DNA of 64,000 bases from assembly GCF_034424315.1 (NCBI RefSeq), contig NZ_CP139972.1, positions 2,046,001-2,110,000 of the forward strand, given 5' to 3'. Positions 1-9,000 of this stretch are shown here, piece after piece. The notes below the pieces were generated by a model that saw only the letters and a program-made list of their open reading frames with translations, was not told where the DNA came from and did no database searches. Within the stretch, counting starts at the first letter, position 1, and every line of letters begins with the position of its first letter. The stretch comes from Chitinophaga sancti. Its GTDB lineage: Bacteria > Bacteroidota > Bacteroidia > Chitinophagales > Chitinophagaceae. Both the position numbers and the translations under genes were made by a program.

Positions 1-19
1 TTGTCTTAAATGATCAGGT

Positions 20-604
20 ATGAGCAAAGCAGAAAAGACCAGGCAGTATATAGTGGAGAAAACCGCTCCTATCTTCAATACCAAAGGTTTTGCGGGCACC
101 TCTCTCACAGATATGACGGAGGCCACCGGGCTGACCAAAGGATCTATTTATGGCAACTTTGCCAATAAAGACGAGGTGGCACTAGCGTGTTTTGACTTCA
201 ATTTCAAAAAAGTAGTCAATATCATTGACAGCGCTATAGAAAAAGAAGCTACCTATAGGGGCAAACTGCTGGTGTATACAACGATTTATGACAACTTCCT
301 GAATGCTCCTTTTCCAACCGGCGGTTGCCCGGTACTGAATACAGCCATAGAATCGGATGATACGCATCCCAGCTTAAGGGCGAAATCAGCAGAAGCAATA
401 GGCAACTGGAAAAACAAGATAGCAGGGATTCTAAACAAGGGGATTGAGGCCGGGGAATTCAAACCAGGACTGGATGTGGAGCAGACTGCCCTCACCTTTA
501 TTGCGACCATCGAAGGTGCCATCATGATCACGAAGGCAACCGGTAAGCTCAACTACCGTACTGCCATTTTGAACGCCATCGAAAATATGATTAACGCTTT
601 ATAA
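20..604 (+). CDS. TetR/AcrR family transcriptional repressor
   Basis: A 194-residue one-component regulator, the usual TetR length. The N-terminal helix-turn-helix is recognisable (residues about 8-55, with TSLTDMTEATGLTKGSIYGNF matching the family pattern of helix, turn and tyrosine-containing recognition helix). The rest is the helical ligand-binding domain. It sits 51 bp upstream of a dehydrogenase and a drug-exporter gene on the same strand, and a perfect palindrome of TetR type lies in that gap, so it probably represses those two genes and is released by a small toxic ligand. The ligand cannot be read from the sequence. Its own promoter lies largely outside the window. Confidence 0.93.
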   Translation: MSKAEKTRQYIVEKTAPIFNTKGFAGTSLTDMTEATGLTKGSIYGNFANKDEVALACFDFNFKKVVNIIDSAIEKEATYRGKLLVYTTIYDNFLNAPFPTGGCPVLNTAIESDDTHPSLRAKSAEAIGNWKNKIAGILNKGIEAGEFKPGLDVEQTALTFIATIEGAIMITKATGKLNYRTAILNAIENMINAL

Positions 605-621
605 GTATTTTTTTGCACATT

Positions 622-641
622 AATATACCGATCGGTATATT
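622..641. promoter_or_regulatory. TetR-type operator, upstream copy
   Basis: A perfect 20-bp palindrome, aatataccgatcggtatatt, lies between the TetR gene and the dehydrogenase start at 656. Size, symmetry and position fit a TetR operator. A T-rich TTTTTTGC stretch just before it is also present before the second copy at 1416, so a promoter element may have been duplicated with it. Binding is inferred. Confidence 0.75.
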
Positions 642-655
642 TTAAATTAAACAAG

Positions 656-1399
656 ATGAACACAAGTAACAACACGGTATTAATTACTGGCGGCAGTGCC
701 GGTATCGGTTTCGAAATTGCACAACAGCTGGGTGCAGCGGGTAACCAGGTGATCATTACGGGTCGTAATGCGGAAAGACTGGAGGCGGCAGCAGCGCAGT
801 TAAAAAATACTACTGCGATCGTATCTGATGTGAGCAGTCCGGGTGATGTCAGTCAGCTGGTGGCGCAACTGGAGGAAAAGTTTCCCGGGCTGAATATGGT
901 GATCAATAATGCGGGGTATTCTGCTTCACCTTATCGCCTTGCTCCTGGCGTGGATACGTTTGAAAAAGCAAGTGCTGAGATCCAGACCAATTATCTTTCT
1001 GTACTCAGGCTGAACGAATTGCTGTTGCCATTACTGAGCAAACAGGCGCATGCTGCCATTGTCAATGTATCCAGCATTGTTGCCTTTGCACCGAGTATTA
1101 ATATTCCGGGGTATAGCATTAGCAAGGCGGCATTGCATGCTTATAGCAGGGTATTGAGAATTACGCTGAATGATACGCCTGTACGGGTGTTTGAACTGAT
1201 GCCTCCATTGGTGAATACAGAGTTCTCCAAGGAGATAGGTGGCGAAAAAGGCATTCCGGCTTCACAGGTAGCAGCGGAGCTGATAGAAGGGCTTAAAAAT
1301 GATGTGTACGAAATACATGTAGGTGATACTGCTGGTATGTATCAGCTCTACCTCTCCTCTCCTGAAAACGCACTCCAGGCAATTAACGCCGGCAGGTAA
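656..1399 (+). CDS. Short-chain dehydrogenase/reductase (DltE-like)
   Basis: A 247-residue classical SDR. The nucleotide-binding motif TGGSAGIG is at residues 11-18, an NNAG motif follows near 85, and the catalytic YSISK (Tyr-x-x-x-Lys) is near 150, with Ser in NVSSI before it. The extended resemblance is to the DltE/COG3967 group. The enzyme should use NAD(P)H to reduce or oxidise a carbonyl or alcohol; the substrate is unknown. It is the first gene after the TetR operator and lies 28 bp before the exporter gene, so the two are likely co-regulated, with the dehydrogenase perhaps modifying the compound that the exporter removes. Confidence 0.9.
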   Translation: MNTSNNTVLITGGSAGIGFEIAQQLGAAGNQVIITGRNAERLEAAAAQLKNTTAIVSDVSSPGDVSQLVAQLEEKFPGLNMVINNAGYSASPYRLAPGVDTFEKASAEIQTNYLSVLRLNELLLPLLSKQAHAAIVNVSSIVAFAPSINIPGYSISKAALHAYSRVLRITLNDTPVRVFELMPPLVNTEFSKEIGGEKGIPASQVAAELIEGLKNDVYEIHVGDTAGMYQLYLSSPENALQAINAGR

Positions 1400-1415
1400 T
1401 TTTTTGCACTTAAAT

Positions 1416-1429
1416 ATACCGATCGGTAT
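1416..1429. promoter_or_regulatory. TetR-type operator overlapping the exporter start codon
   Basis: A second perfect palindrome, ataccgatcggtat (14 bp), shares its core with the copy at 622-641. Its last two bases are the A and T of the exporter ATG at 1428. A repressor bound here would cover the translation start and could block both an internal promoter and elongation. Confidence 0.7.
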
Positions 1430-2972
1430 GAAAAAAGAAACCATTCTGTTGGTTACTGTCATTGCTGCGGCGGTGATGGAACTGATTGATACCTCTATTG
1501 TCAATGTTGCCCTGTCTCATATGAGCGGGAACCTGGGAGCTACGCTGGAAGATACTTCCTGGGTAATTACGGCTTATGCGATTGCGAATGTAATAGTGAT
1601 TCCAATCACCAGTTTCCTCGTGTTGAAACTGGGCAGGCGGAATTATTATATTGGTTCCGTAATTGCATTTACCTTCTTTTCTTTTATGTGTGGGCAGGCA
1701 TCGAATATCTGGACACTGGTAGCGTTCCGGTTTTTGCAGGGGATTGGCGGCGGGGCATTGCTGTCTGTATCGCAGGCAGTAGTGTTCGAGTTGTTTCCGA
1801 AGGAGAAGCGGAATGTGGCCAGTGCACTCTTTGGCATTGGCGTATTTGTAGGCCCGACGATCGGGCCTACACTGGGGGGATATATTACAGAGTTTTATGA
1901 CTGGCCCTGGATTTTTTACATCAATGTACCGATTGGTATAACCGTAGCCGTTATATGCTACCTGTTATTGAAAGAGCCAGGTATCAAACAGGAGGCGGGT
2001 AAGGTGGACTGGCTGGGGATCTTCCTGTTGGCCGTTGGCGTAGGATCATTGCAGACAGTGCTGGAGAGAGGGGAAACGGATGACTGGTTCGAGGCGAATT
2101 ATATTATCTTCCTGAGTGTCACTGCGTTTCTGGGCCTCTTACTATTTATCTGGTGGGAGTTGCGAACCAGTAACCCGGTGGTGAATTTGCGGGTATTGAG
2201 GAGTAAGAACCTGAGTCTGGCGGCGATACTGACTTTCATATCAGGGGTGGGTTTGTTTAGTTCTGTGTTTTTGACACCGGTGTTTGCGCAACGGTTGCTG
2301 GGCTTTACGCCCACACAAACAGGCTTGCTATTACTACCCGGGGCATTGCTGGCGATAGGTGGATTGATGATTTCGGCGACATTGTTACAGAGAGGGGTTT
2401 CTCCTATCGTGATGATTACGATCGGTATGTTTTTGTTTGTGTTGTTTAGCTGGCAGATGTCGCATTTAAGTTTAGATGCGGGTGCGGAGATGATCACGCG
2501 GAGTTTGATCTGGAGAGCAGTAGGGCTGGCAGTGGTGACGGTGCCATTGACAACGCTGGCGGTGTCGGGTCTGGAGCTGAAGGATATACCGCAGGGGGCG
2601 GCCTTGAATAATATGATGCGGCAGTTGGGCGGAAGTTTTGGGCTGGCGATGGTGAATACGTATTTGACGAATAGGAATGCGGTACATAGGATGGACCTGG
2701 TGAGTAATATTAGTTGGGAGAATCCCCTGGCGGTGAAGAGGATTTCGGATTATACGGCTTATTTTATGCAGCATGGGTTTGGGGTGTTGGAGGCGAAGCA
2801 GAAGGCGTTGAAGGTGGTGGATGTGGTGGTGACGAAGCAGTCGAATTTGATGAGTTATAATGATGCGTATCTGATGGTGGGGATGGTATTTTTGATTTCG
2901 TTGCCGTTGTTGTTGCTGGCGAGGCGGAAGAAGGCGGGGGTACAGGTGAAGGTGGTGTTGTCGGATCATTAG
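1428..2972 (+). CDS. DHA2-family MFS multidrug exporter (EmrB/QacA type)
   Basis: A 514-residue membrane protein with about 14 hydrophobic segments, as in the DHA2 drug:proton antiporters. The start at 1428 gives the usual short cytoplasmic lead (MKKETILL) before the first helix and the typical MELIDTSIVNVAL motif; the frame is open further upstream to 1323, but that would overlap the dehydrogenase. Motif C-like glycine/proline residues (GVFVGPTIGPTLGGY) are near residue 150. It probably exports the ligand of the neighbouring TetR repressor. The last ~70 codons have no C at the third position and are rich in G/T-ending codons, unlike the 5' part. Confidence 0.92.
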   Translation: MKKETILLVTVIAAAVMELIDTSIVNVALSHMSGNLGATLEDTSWVITAYAIANVIVIPITSFLVLKLGRRNYYIGSVIAFTFFSFMCGQASNIWTLVAFRFLQGIGGGALLSVSQAVVFELFPKEKRNVASALFGIGVFVGPTIGPTLGGYITEFYDWPWIFYINVPIGITVAVICYLLLKEPGIKQEAGKVDWLGIFLLAVGVGSLQTVLERGETDDWFEANYIIFLSVTAFLGLLLFIWWELRTSNPVVNLRVLRSKNLSLAAILTFISGVGLFSSVFLTPVFAQRLLGFTPTQTGLLLLPGALLAIGGLMISATLLQRGVSPIVMITIGMFLFVLFSWQMSHLSLDAGAEMITRSLIWRAVGLAVVTVPLTTLAVSGLELKDIPQGAALNNMMRQLGGSFGLAMVNTYLTNRNAVHRMDLVSNISWENPLAVKRISDYTAYFMQHGFGVLEAKQKALKVVDVVVTKQSNLMSYNDAYLMVGMVFLISLPLLLLARRKKAGVQVKVVLSDH

Positions 2973-3035
2973 GGGGAATTCTTTTGGGGGATGATTAGAT
3001 GAATTTTGTTATTTTCGGTTTTGAAATCCGCAGGA

Positions 3036-4478
3036 ATGTATATAAAATCAGTAGCAATAAATAATATCAGATCGGTAAAAGGCTTTAAAATGGAGTTTAA
3101 ACAGCCAGCGGGTTGGCATGTTTTAATTGGGGATAATGGTGCGGGGAAGTCTACTATTATAAGGTCAATAGCTTTGGCTTTAATCGGTCCGGAGGAAGCT
3201 ATGGGATTAAGGTCGGATTGGGGAGATTGGTTAAGTATTGATAAAGAAATGGGAAATATTTCATTGGAAATAATCAGGAATGAAGTAGATAAACATTTAA
3301 TAGAGGACTTAAGCAGTCTTATCCGAGAAAGTAAGGAATATTTAGCTTCAAAGAAAATAGAGGAATTTATCAGTAAATCGAAGGAAAATTTAGGTCTAGA
3401 GAAATTAAAGGTACTTATCGATAAGACAATGGAGACTATTCCTTTAGACGAAGAACTTAGACACCTAATTTTAAACAACAATTATATATTTTTCAACACT
3501 TTACTATTCCATAGAAGTAAGGATAGAATTAGTTTTACATCTCCTAAGACGATAATAAAACCTTCTTTACGTAATTGGGGGACGGGAAGTGGATGGTTCT
3601 CTGTTGCATACGGTCCATTTAGACGCTTTGCTGGAGGAAATCCTGAATGGAATAAGGTATATAATACGCAACCTAAACTCGGAGCGCATTTATCTGCCTT
3701 TGGCGAAGATGTGGCACTCACTGAGGCAACCGAGTGGTTAGTTAAATTAAAATACCAGATACTTGAGAAAAAGGAAGATCAAAGTTTAATCGACAACCTA
3801 AAATCTTTAATAAACTCCGAGGACTTCCTCCCTCATAATACCAAACTATACGATATTAGCTCAGATGGTGTCATCTTTAAGGATGCTGGTGGTGCTGAAA
3901 TTTCGGTCAATCAACTCAGTGATGGATATAGATCAATTTTAAGTTTGACTTTTGAACTTTTAAGACAACTCGTAAAATGCTATGGACAGGACCTGGTATT
4001 TCAAAGTATAAGAGAAGGTGTAATGAAAATTGATTTACCTGGCGTCGTCTTAATAGATGAAATCGACGCCCATCTCCATCCCTCCTGGCAAACAAGGATC
4101 GGAAGCTGGTTTACGAAATACTTTCCTAAAATTCAATTTATAGTCACCACACATAGTCCGCTAGTTTGCAGAGCCAGTGAGAACGGATCAATATGGAAAT
4201 TAGCTTCTCCCGGAAATGACAATGATGAAACATTTGAAATAATCGGTGTCGATAAAGAGAAATTAATCCTGGGAAATGTCCTTGATGCCTATGGCACAGA
4301 ATTTTTTGGTAAATCACCTGTCAGATCTGGAAGGTCTAATGAGAAACTAGAACGACTAGGAGAACTAAATATCCTAGCAGCTTTAGGTAAAATCTCAGAT
4401 ATCGAAGAAAAAGAAAGGCTTCACTTACAAAAAATTCTAAGCACAGATGATCCGTTTGGCTCCCCAACAGTTAAATGA
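3036..4478 (+). CDS. AAA-family (AAA15/21, OLD-like) ATPase, PtuA-like
   Basis: A 480-residue ABC/SMC-type ATPase from the preferred start at 3036 (MYIKSVAINN); the frame is open 30 bases further up. Walker A GDNGAGKST is at residues 32-40, the signature-like VNQLSDGYRS near 300, Walker B VVLIDEIDAHLHP with D341-E342, and a terminal TTHSP motif follows. This is the ATPase arrangement of AAA15/21 proteins used in several anti-phage systems. It overlaps the HNH nuclease gene by 32 bases, in the order PtuA-PtuB of Septu. A defence role is inferred from this pairing; the family assignment as an ATPase is firm. Base composition is more AT-rich than the flanking exporter gene. Confidence 0.85.
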   Translation: MYIKSVAINNIRSVKGFKMEFKQPAGWHVLIGDNGAGKSTIIRSIALALIGPEEAMGLRSDWGDWLSIDKEMGNISLEIIRNEVDKHLIEDLSSLIRESKEYLASKKIEEFISKSKENLGLEKLKVLIDKTMETIPLDEELRHLILNNNYIFFNTLLFHRSKDRISFTSPKTIIKPSLRNWGTGSGWFSVAYGPFRRFAGGNPEWNKVYNTQPKLGAHLSAFGEDVALTEATEWLVKLKYQILEKKEDQSLIDNLKSLINSEDFLPHNTKLYDISSDGVIFKDAGGAEISVNQLSDGYRSILSLTFELLRQLVKCYGQDLVFQSIREGVMKIDLPGVVLIDEIDAHLHPSWQTRIGSWFTKYFPKIQFIVTTHSPLVCRASENGSIWKLASPGNDNDETFEIIGVDKEKLILGNVLDAYGTEFFGKSPVRSGRSNEKLERLGELNILAALGKISDIEEKERLHLQKILSTDDPFGSPTVK

Positions 4479-5319
4479 CAATGAAAACAGGATATTAGCA
4501 GAACTTCAGCACCAAATCAACAATAAAATAACCTTTACAGAAAAAGTGCAAAAAGCCCATGCACTTTGGAAGTCAAAAGAAAGCTCTCAACAAAAGAAGG
4601 CTGGCTTCCGGGTAATTACCGATACTTTGCACAGCATGTGTGTGTCTGAAGGTATCTGTAACTATTGTGAGCAAAATGAGGCCGCTGATATAGAACATAT
4701 TTTTCCTAAATCGTATTTCCCTGAATTTACCTTTGAATGGGAAAACTACATCCTTGCCTGTAAACAATGCAATACTGGTCACAAACTGGATAAAGCATTT
4801 GTACTGGATAATAACGACGAGCTTGTAGAATTACAACGCCAATCGGCCCCATCTCATAATCGTATTGCCTTTATTAATATAAGGACAGAAGATCCGGATC
4901 AGTTTATGATTTTAAATCCTAAAACTTATGAATTTTCGCTATTACCAGGCCTTAGCAGACAGGATACAAATAAGGCAACAAGCACCCTTGAAATTCTGGA
5001 ACTGAATACAAGAGATACTTTGATAGCCGCCCGAAAAAGCGCTGCCCGTCACTATTATGAGACCATGGATCGGCTGGTAAAAATCCTGCAGGCTAAGAGT
5101 ATTGATGCCTTAAAAGATCTATTAACCCCATACGATGAGCGTTTTGATCTGACCAGACCGCTGGAAGAAATTCAAAATAACATTAAGGAAGATACAAAAA
5201 GGTATATTTCAAGATGTCAGCACCCTTCTGTATGGAGAACCATCAAAATTGTTGAATACAGAACAGTTCCCAAATGGACCGGGCTTTTTAACGAAATACC
5301 GGAAGCTCTAAATTGGTAA
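4447..5319 (+). CDS. HNH endonuclease, PtuB/TIGR02646-like
   Basis: A 290-residue protein with a zinc-stabilised HNH domain: C71-N-Y-C74, then IEH (E83-H84), a P-K, W98-x-N100, and C105-x-x-C108-N109. This matches the HNH form of PtuB and retron-linked TIGR02646 proteins, which cut nucleic acid. The helical C-terminal half ends in VPKWTGLFNEIPEALNW. The start lies inside the ATPase gene (32-base overlap), so translation is probably coupled and the two proteins likely form one complex. A second copy of the last 18 codons lies alone at 12153-12206. What triggers the pair and whether it cuts phage DNA, tRNA or host DNA is unknown. Confidence 0.83.
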   Translation: MIRLAPQQLNDNENRILAELQHQINNKITFTEKVQKAHALWKSKESSQQKKAGFRVITDTLHSMCVSEGICNYCEQNEAADIEHIFPKSYFPEFTFEWENYILACKQCNTGHKLDKAFVLDNNDELVELQRQSAPSHNRIAFINIRTEDPDQFMILNPKTYEFSLLPGLSRQDTNKATSTLEILELNTRDTLIAARKSAARHYYETMDRLVKILQAKSIDALKDLLTPYDERFDLTRPLEEIQNNIKEDTKRYISRCQHPSVWRTIKIVEYRTVPKWTGLFNEIPEALNW

Positions 5320-5482
5320 GCATTCTATGCGGAGCATTCACGAATGATATTGATTAGCGTCTAACTTTGCGTTCGAAAGAATTACAAATATGAAGCGAAG
5401 AAAATCATCGATGTCAGGTCGCCATCATTTTAGCGAACAGGAGATAATTTCAGCAAACTCCGGCTCTCGCCTGGTATATATA

Positions 5483-6850
5483 TTACTTCGCCTCATCTTG
5501 AAATTTATGCCAATTTAAGTCATGTAAATTTCCAACGAAAGGAATCGCACCATATCTCCCACTTAAGTACCCCTTTCTAATATCAATTGTATTGTGTTCT
5601 TTAAAGTCACTAAGGGAGTATAATTTAGTGGCCCCAATAATGTTTTTTTCAGCAAACCAGATTTCATCAGGTCTGAAAATTTCCTGGTCTAAAAGGTTTG
5701 ATTCATGAGTAGTAAAAATCAATTGGCCTTTTGTGACTTCATCAGCAGAGAATTTACTCACCAACTCCTTCACAATGAGCGGGTGTATGCTTCTTTCAAT
5801 CTCATCAATAATAAATGTCTGCGATTGACTTATAATATTATTTAAAACAGGCAAATATTCAAGCAATCGTTTGGTGCCGTCGGATTCTTCACTAAATGAA
5901 AATTCGAATTTTTCTTCTTTTTCCCCTATGTGCTCAAATACCAGCCTTTTTACCATAATCTCACCATCGTCATTTACAACCGCGACATTTTCTTTAGTCG
6001 TATTATTGGCCATAAAGCCAATTTTCTTCTCAGGATTATTTTTTAACTCTGCTTTAATCTCTTCAATTTCCTTCTCTTTTCCTCTTCCTAAAAAGTCTTC
6101 AATTGTCTTAGCCTCTATCTTTAAATCTGTAATTCCTGTACTAAAAGATTCCATGGTATCAACTGCAAAATCTTTAAAATGAGAATTGGCATCTATAGCC
6201 AACACCAGTCCTGCTGCCTTTGTATCAGGATAAATAATTGTAAGGTTTTCATTTAACCAATGGTAAGCTTCTTTTATATGAATGAAATGATCATTAGTAA
6301 TTGTATTAAGAAGAGAGAATAATGGCTGATTTGTTTTTAACAAGTCAGTTTCTATGATTTTCTTTAATGTTTTATTCTCTTCCTTTTCCTCAAATTCTTT
6401 AAAAAAACTTATAGAAGTTTTTTTGTCTTTATATTCTCTATGAAATATCATTTCATCTTCTCCATCAGCGGCAAGGGAACTAAAGTATTCATCCAGAATG
6501 ATTCCTTCATTTATTGATACCGCATAATAGTATATGAAAGAATGAGTGAAAAACTCAATTGACATTTCCACCGGCTCATTACCAGTAGATTTCGAAAGTC
6601 TGAATTTCTGAGTACTAAAGGCTGTCGGAATGGATGAATCTAACAGCATCTTTTTTAATAATGAAATAGACCGTATTAAATTCGACTTTCCTGCACCATT
6701 AGCGCCATACAAAGCAGAAAGCTTTAGTACTTCAACCTGATTTACCTTGTATTTATGATGATTTAGCCGTTTGGTTTTCCCTGGCAATAAATTAAATTCC
6801 GTCTCATCATGAAAGGAGAATAAGTTCTTAACGACAAAGCGAACAAGCAT
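5483..6850 (-). CDS. AAA15-family ATPase (RloA/AbiLi-like, COG1106)
   Basis: A 455-residue ATPase from ATG at 6850 (MLVRFVVKNLFSF); the frame extends to a GTG at 6868 but the family starts at the later Met. Walker A YGANGAGKSN is at about residues 48-57, a signature-like SEESDGTKRLL near 320, Walker B IIDEIERSIHPL near 350, and TTHESNLLD after it. RloA/AbiLi relatives usually pair with an RloB/AbiLii partner; none is seen here, and the neighbour is a convergent HNH gene. Two inverted repeats (GTGAAA-N-TTTCAC) sit just upstream, one directly before the start codon. Role in phage defence is plausible but inferred. Confidence 0.82.
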   Translation of the reverse strand: MLVRFVVKNLFSFHDETEFNLLPGKTKRLNHHKYKVNQVEVLKLSALYGANGAGKSNLIRSISLLKKMLLDSSIPTAFSTQKFRLSKSTGNEPVEMSIEFFTHSFIYYYAVSINEGIILDEYFSSLAADGEDEMIFHREYKDKKTSISFFKEFEEKEENKTLKKIIETDLLKTNQPLFSLLNTITNDHFIHIKEAYHWLNENLTIIYPDTKAAGLVLAIDANSHFKDFAVDTMESFSTGITDLKIEAKTIEDFLGRGKEKEIEEIKAELKNNPEKKIGFMANNTTKENVAVVNDDGEIMVKRLVFEHIGEKEEKFEFSFSEESDGTKRLLEYLPVLNNIISQSQTFIIDEIERSIHPLIVKELVSKFSADEVTKGQLIFTTHESNLLDQEIFRPDEIWFAEKNIIGATKLYSLSDFKEHNTIDIRKGYLSGRYGAIPFVGNLHDLNWHKFQDEAK

Positions 6851-6855
6851 GCTGC

Positions 6856-6868
6856 GTGAAAATTTCAC
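6856..6868. promoter_or_regulatory. Inverted repeat GTGAAA-N-TTTCAC, start-proximal copy
   Basis: The 13-base inverted repeat gtgaaaatttcac ends six bases before the ATPase start codon, where a ribosome would bind. The same 13 bases recur 72 bp away at 6928. Such paired sites suit a dimeric repressor. Confidence 0.5.
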
Positions 6869-6927
6869 GTAAAATATGAAATTTATTCCATTTTAAACAA
6901 CAATTTATTTAATAAATTGCTGTCTGA

Positions 6928-6940
6928 GTGAAAATTTCAC
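6928..6940. promoter_or_regulatory. Inverted repeat GTGAAA-N-TTTCAC, distal copy
   Basis: An exact copy of the site at 6856-6868, placed 72 bp further upstream of the minus-strand ATPase gene, within the divergent gap to the PD40 gene at 7143. Confidence 0.5.
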
Positions 6941-7142
6941 ACATCCGGAAAGGTGTTTTATATTAAACAATCGACGATTAACACGCAATTTCTGCGACGA
7001 ATTGTTTTGCTCTTCAAAGAAATTTGGCTGCCAACTTAAAGAAATCTTAATTCAAGCGCTTTCGGCATAAAACACTCTTTTCTTCTATTTATACAGCGTA
7101 AAAATCGCTATATTTAGATAACCACGTTTAAAATCCATAAAA

Positions 7143-8072
7143 ATGAAACTTCCCAAATTACATGCTGCATATATAGCGGCATATTATCTCATTACATTCC
7201 CCGCTACCGCCCAACAAAAACATGATACCTGCAGTTATATACAATCGCTGGATATTTACACCGGCAAAATTGATACAATATTTAGTTCTGACAAACATAT
7301 TGAGGCTCCCAACTGGCATGCAAACAATTACCTGCTTGTAAATAGTTACGGTAAAATTTATACACTCGACCTGGCTACAAAAAGAATGCAGGAACTTAAT
7401 ACCGGCTTCGCGACTGAATGCAATAATGATCACGGAATTTCACCAGACGGGATGTGGCTGGCAATCAGTCATAATGATAGAAAAGATTCATCCACCAAAC
7501 CTTATAAATCTGCCATTTATATTTTACCCATTACAGGTGGAACTCCCAAACGGGTAACACCTGCAGTTCCTTCATTTTGGCATGGCTGGAGCCCGGATGG
7601 CAAAACAATCGCCTATTGTGCTGAGCGCAATGGTAATTTTGATATATACGCAGTCAATACATCAGGTGGTGAAGAAAAACGATTAACTACGAGCGACGGA
7701 CTGGATGATGGGCCTGATTACGCTCCTGATGGCCGATACATCTATTTCAATTCTTATCGAACCGGTCATATGCAAATCTGGAGAATGCTGATGGACGGTT
7801 CAATGCCGGAACAACTAACTTTTGACAATCACTCAAATTGGTTTCCTCATCCCTCCCCTGATAACAAATGGATTGCCTACATTTCCTACACCTCAGATGA
7901 GAAACAAGAGCATTTGTTTGGGAAGCAGGTAAAACTGCGGTTAATGAATATAAAAACTAAAGCGATAAAAGATCTTACACCAGTATTTTTCGGTGGGCAA
8001 GGTACTATTAACGTACCCTCATGGAGCCCGGATAGCAGGAAAATAGCCTTTATTAGTTATGCTTTAAAATAA
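7143..8072 (+). CDS. Secreted TolB-like PD40 beta-propeller protein
   Basis: A 309-residue protein with an N-terminal signal peptide (cleavage after about ATAQ, residue 23) and at least five WD40-like PD40 repeats, each with the SPDG/SPDx core: [52 protein letters not shown] and [14 protein letters not shown]. It should fold as a six-bladed propeller in the periplasm or at the surface. Many Bacteroidota carry such proteins without TolB function, so the ligand is unknown. It is monocistronic, with a strong terminator right after it. Confidence 0.85.
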   Translation: MKLPKLHAAYIAAYYLITFPATAQQKHDTCSYIQSLDIYTGKIDTIFSSDKHIEAPNWHANNYLLVNSYGKIYTLDLATKRMQELNTGFATECNNDHGISPDGMWLAISHNDRKDSSTKPYKSAIYILPITGGTPKRVTPAVPSFWHGWSPDGKTIAYCAERNGNFDIYAVNTSGGEEKRLTTSDGLDDGPDYAPDGRYIYFNSYRTGHMQIWRMLMDGSMPEQLTFDNHSNWFPHPSPDNKWIAYISYTSDEKQEHLFGKQVKLRLMNIKTKAIKDLTPVFFGGQGTINVPSWSPDSRKIAFISYALK

Positions 8073-8109
8073 ATCTTCCGTAAAAATACATCAAAGATTA
8101 CAAACAGGT

Positions 8110-8144
8110 AAAACGGCTGTAAATAAAGGTTTTACAGCCGTTTT
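8110..8144 (+). terminator. Intrinsic terminator after the PD40 gene
   Basis: A 14-bp perfect stem (8110-8123 with 8131-8144) around a 7-base loop, with A-rich and T-rich flanks, so it can stop transcription from either side. Confidence 0.85.
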
Positions 8145-8231
8145 ATGATTTTTAGGTAGTACGGGAAAAAGCAATAAAAAGTGCGGTTTGGCAAAAGTAA
8201 GGTTACTAAAACGTTACTTTTGAATATTGTT

Positions 8232-8462
8232 TTACCTTAAAAAGAATGCCCCAAAGCCGATACGCATCGTTTTCGGGATTACAAAAAGGATAGCGAATGA
8301 CATTTCCATTAAGCCAAGTACAGTAGCTGCGTTGGGGAGGTTTTGTTTGACAAGAGCATCCACAGACCAGGGCAAGTGAATAGCTTTCATCAGCCCGCTT
8401 GTGATGACCATTATCGCAACCAGTACAGTAAGGGAAATCGTAATGATTTTTTTTGTTTTCAT
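8232..8462 (-). pseudogene. DoxX-like membrane protein, 3' truncated
   Basis: A 76-residue frame starting MKTKKIITISLTVLVAIMVITSG has the first two or three hydrophobic helices of a DoxX-like small membrane protein. It stops after MRIGFGAFFLR, where family members continue for another helix to about 120-130 residues. It lies 26 bp after the SnoaL-like gene and was probably its operon partner. A remaining function as a short membrane peptide cannot be excluded. Confidence 0.6.
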
Positions 8463-8488
8463 TTTTTCTAATCGGTTTTGGAAGCGTA

Positions 8489-8929
8489 TTAATTGCTTAA
8501 CGCTCTTGCTTCTATAATTAGAAAATACCCGACACGTTCTTTTATCAACCATCGCCCGTCTTGAAAAACATATTTGTCTTCGTATTTAACACTGTAATCG
8601 GTAATGACATCTTTTCCTTCATTTTCTCTTATCATTTTGAGTTGAGAAAATGAAATACCTGTCGCCGTATCGCCATTTATTTTTGCGGTATGTTGTCCGT
8701 TTAACGTAAAGTAGGTTTTTACCTGCGAAGCGTGTCCGCTAAATTCCTTTTCCAACACGTCTGTTCCCGTTGTATTTGCTATTACTACACCATTCATATA
8801 AACCGTATATGTGGCATCTTTGGTAAATAAGCCCATTTGTTCGGAAATCTTTTTTTCATCACCTAAATAGGCATAAGCATCTATCAGGTTTCTTAATTCT
8901 TCCTTTGCCTTTAAAATTTCTAATGTCAT
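8489..8929 (-). CDS. SnoaL-like (NTF2-fold) protein
   Basis: A 146-residue single-domain protein with the NTF2/SnoaL-like alpha+beta cone: an N-terminal helix pair (LRNLIDAYAYLGDEKK), a FTKDATYTVY strand region and C-terminal strands ending in DGRWLIKERV. Such proteins bind or isomerise small aromatic or steroid-like compounds. It is divergent from the HxlR regulator at 9048, the usual layout in which HxlR controls its neighbour. Its exact substrate is unknown. Confidence 0.82.
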   Translation of the reverse strand: MTLEILKAKEELRNLIDAYAYLGDEKKISEQMGLFTKDATYTVYMNGVVIANTTGTDVLEKEFSGHASQVKTYFTLNGQHTAKINGDTATGISFSQLKMIRENEGKDVITDYSVKYEDKYVFQDGRWLIKERVGYFLIIEARALSN

Positions 8930-9000
8930 AACTATAATTTTTTATTGAACATTTTTGTAATTATTGTCCAACAAAACTATACTACATTTGCTAACAATTT

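Noticed and set aside
5384..5519. Short basic frame beginning MKRRKSSMSGRHHF between the HNH and AAA15 genes
   Set aside because: It resembles the start of IS3-type transposases only in the first five residues; the rest has no similarity that I can see.
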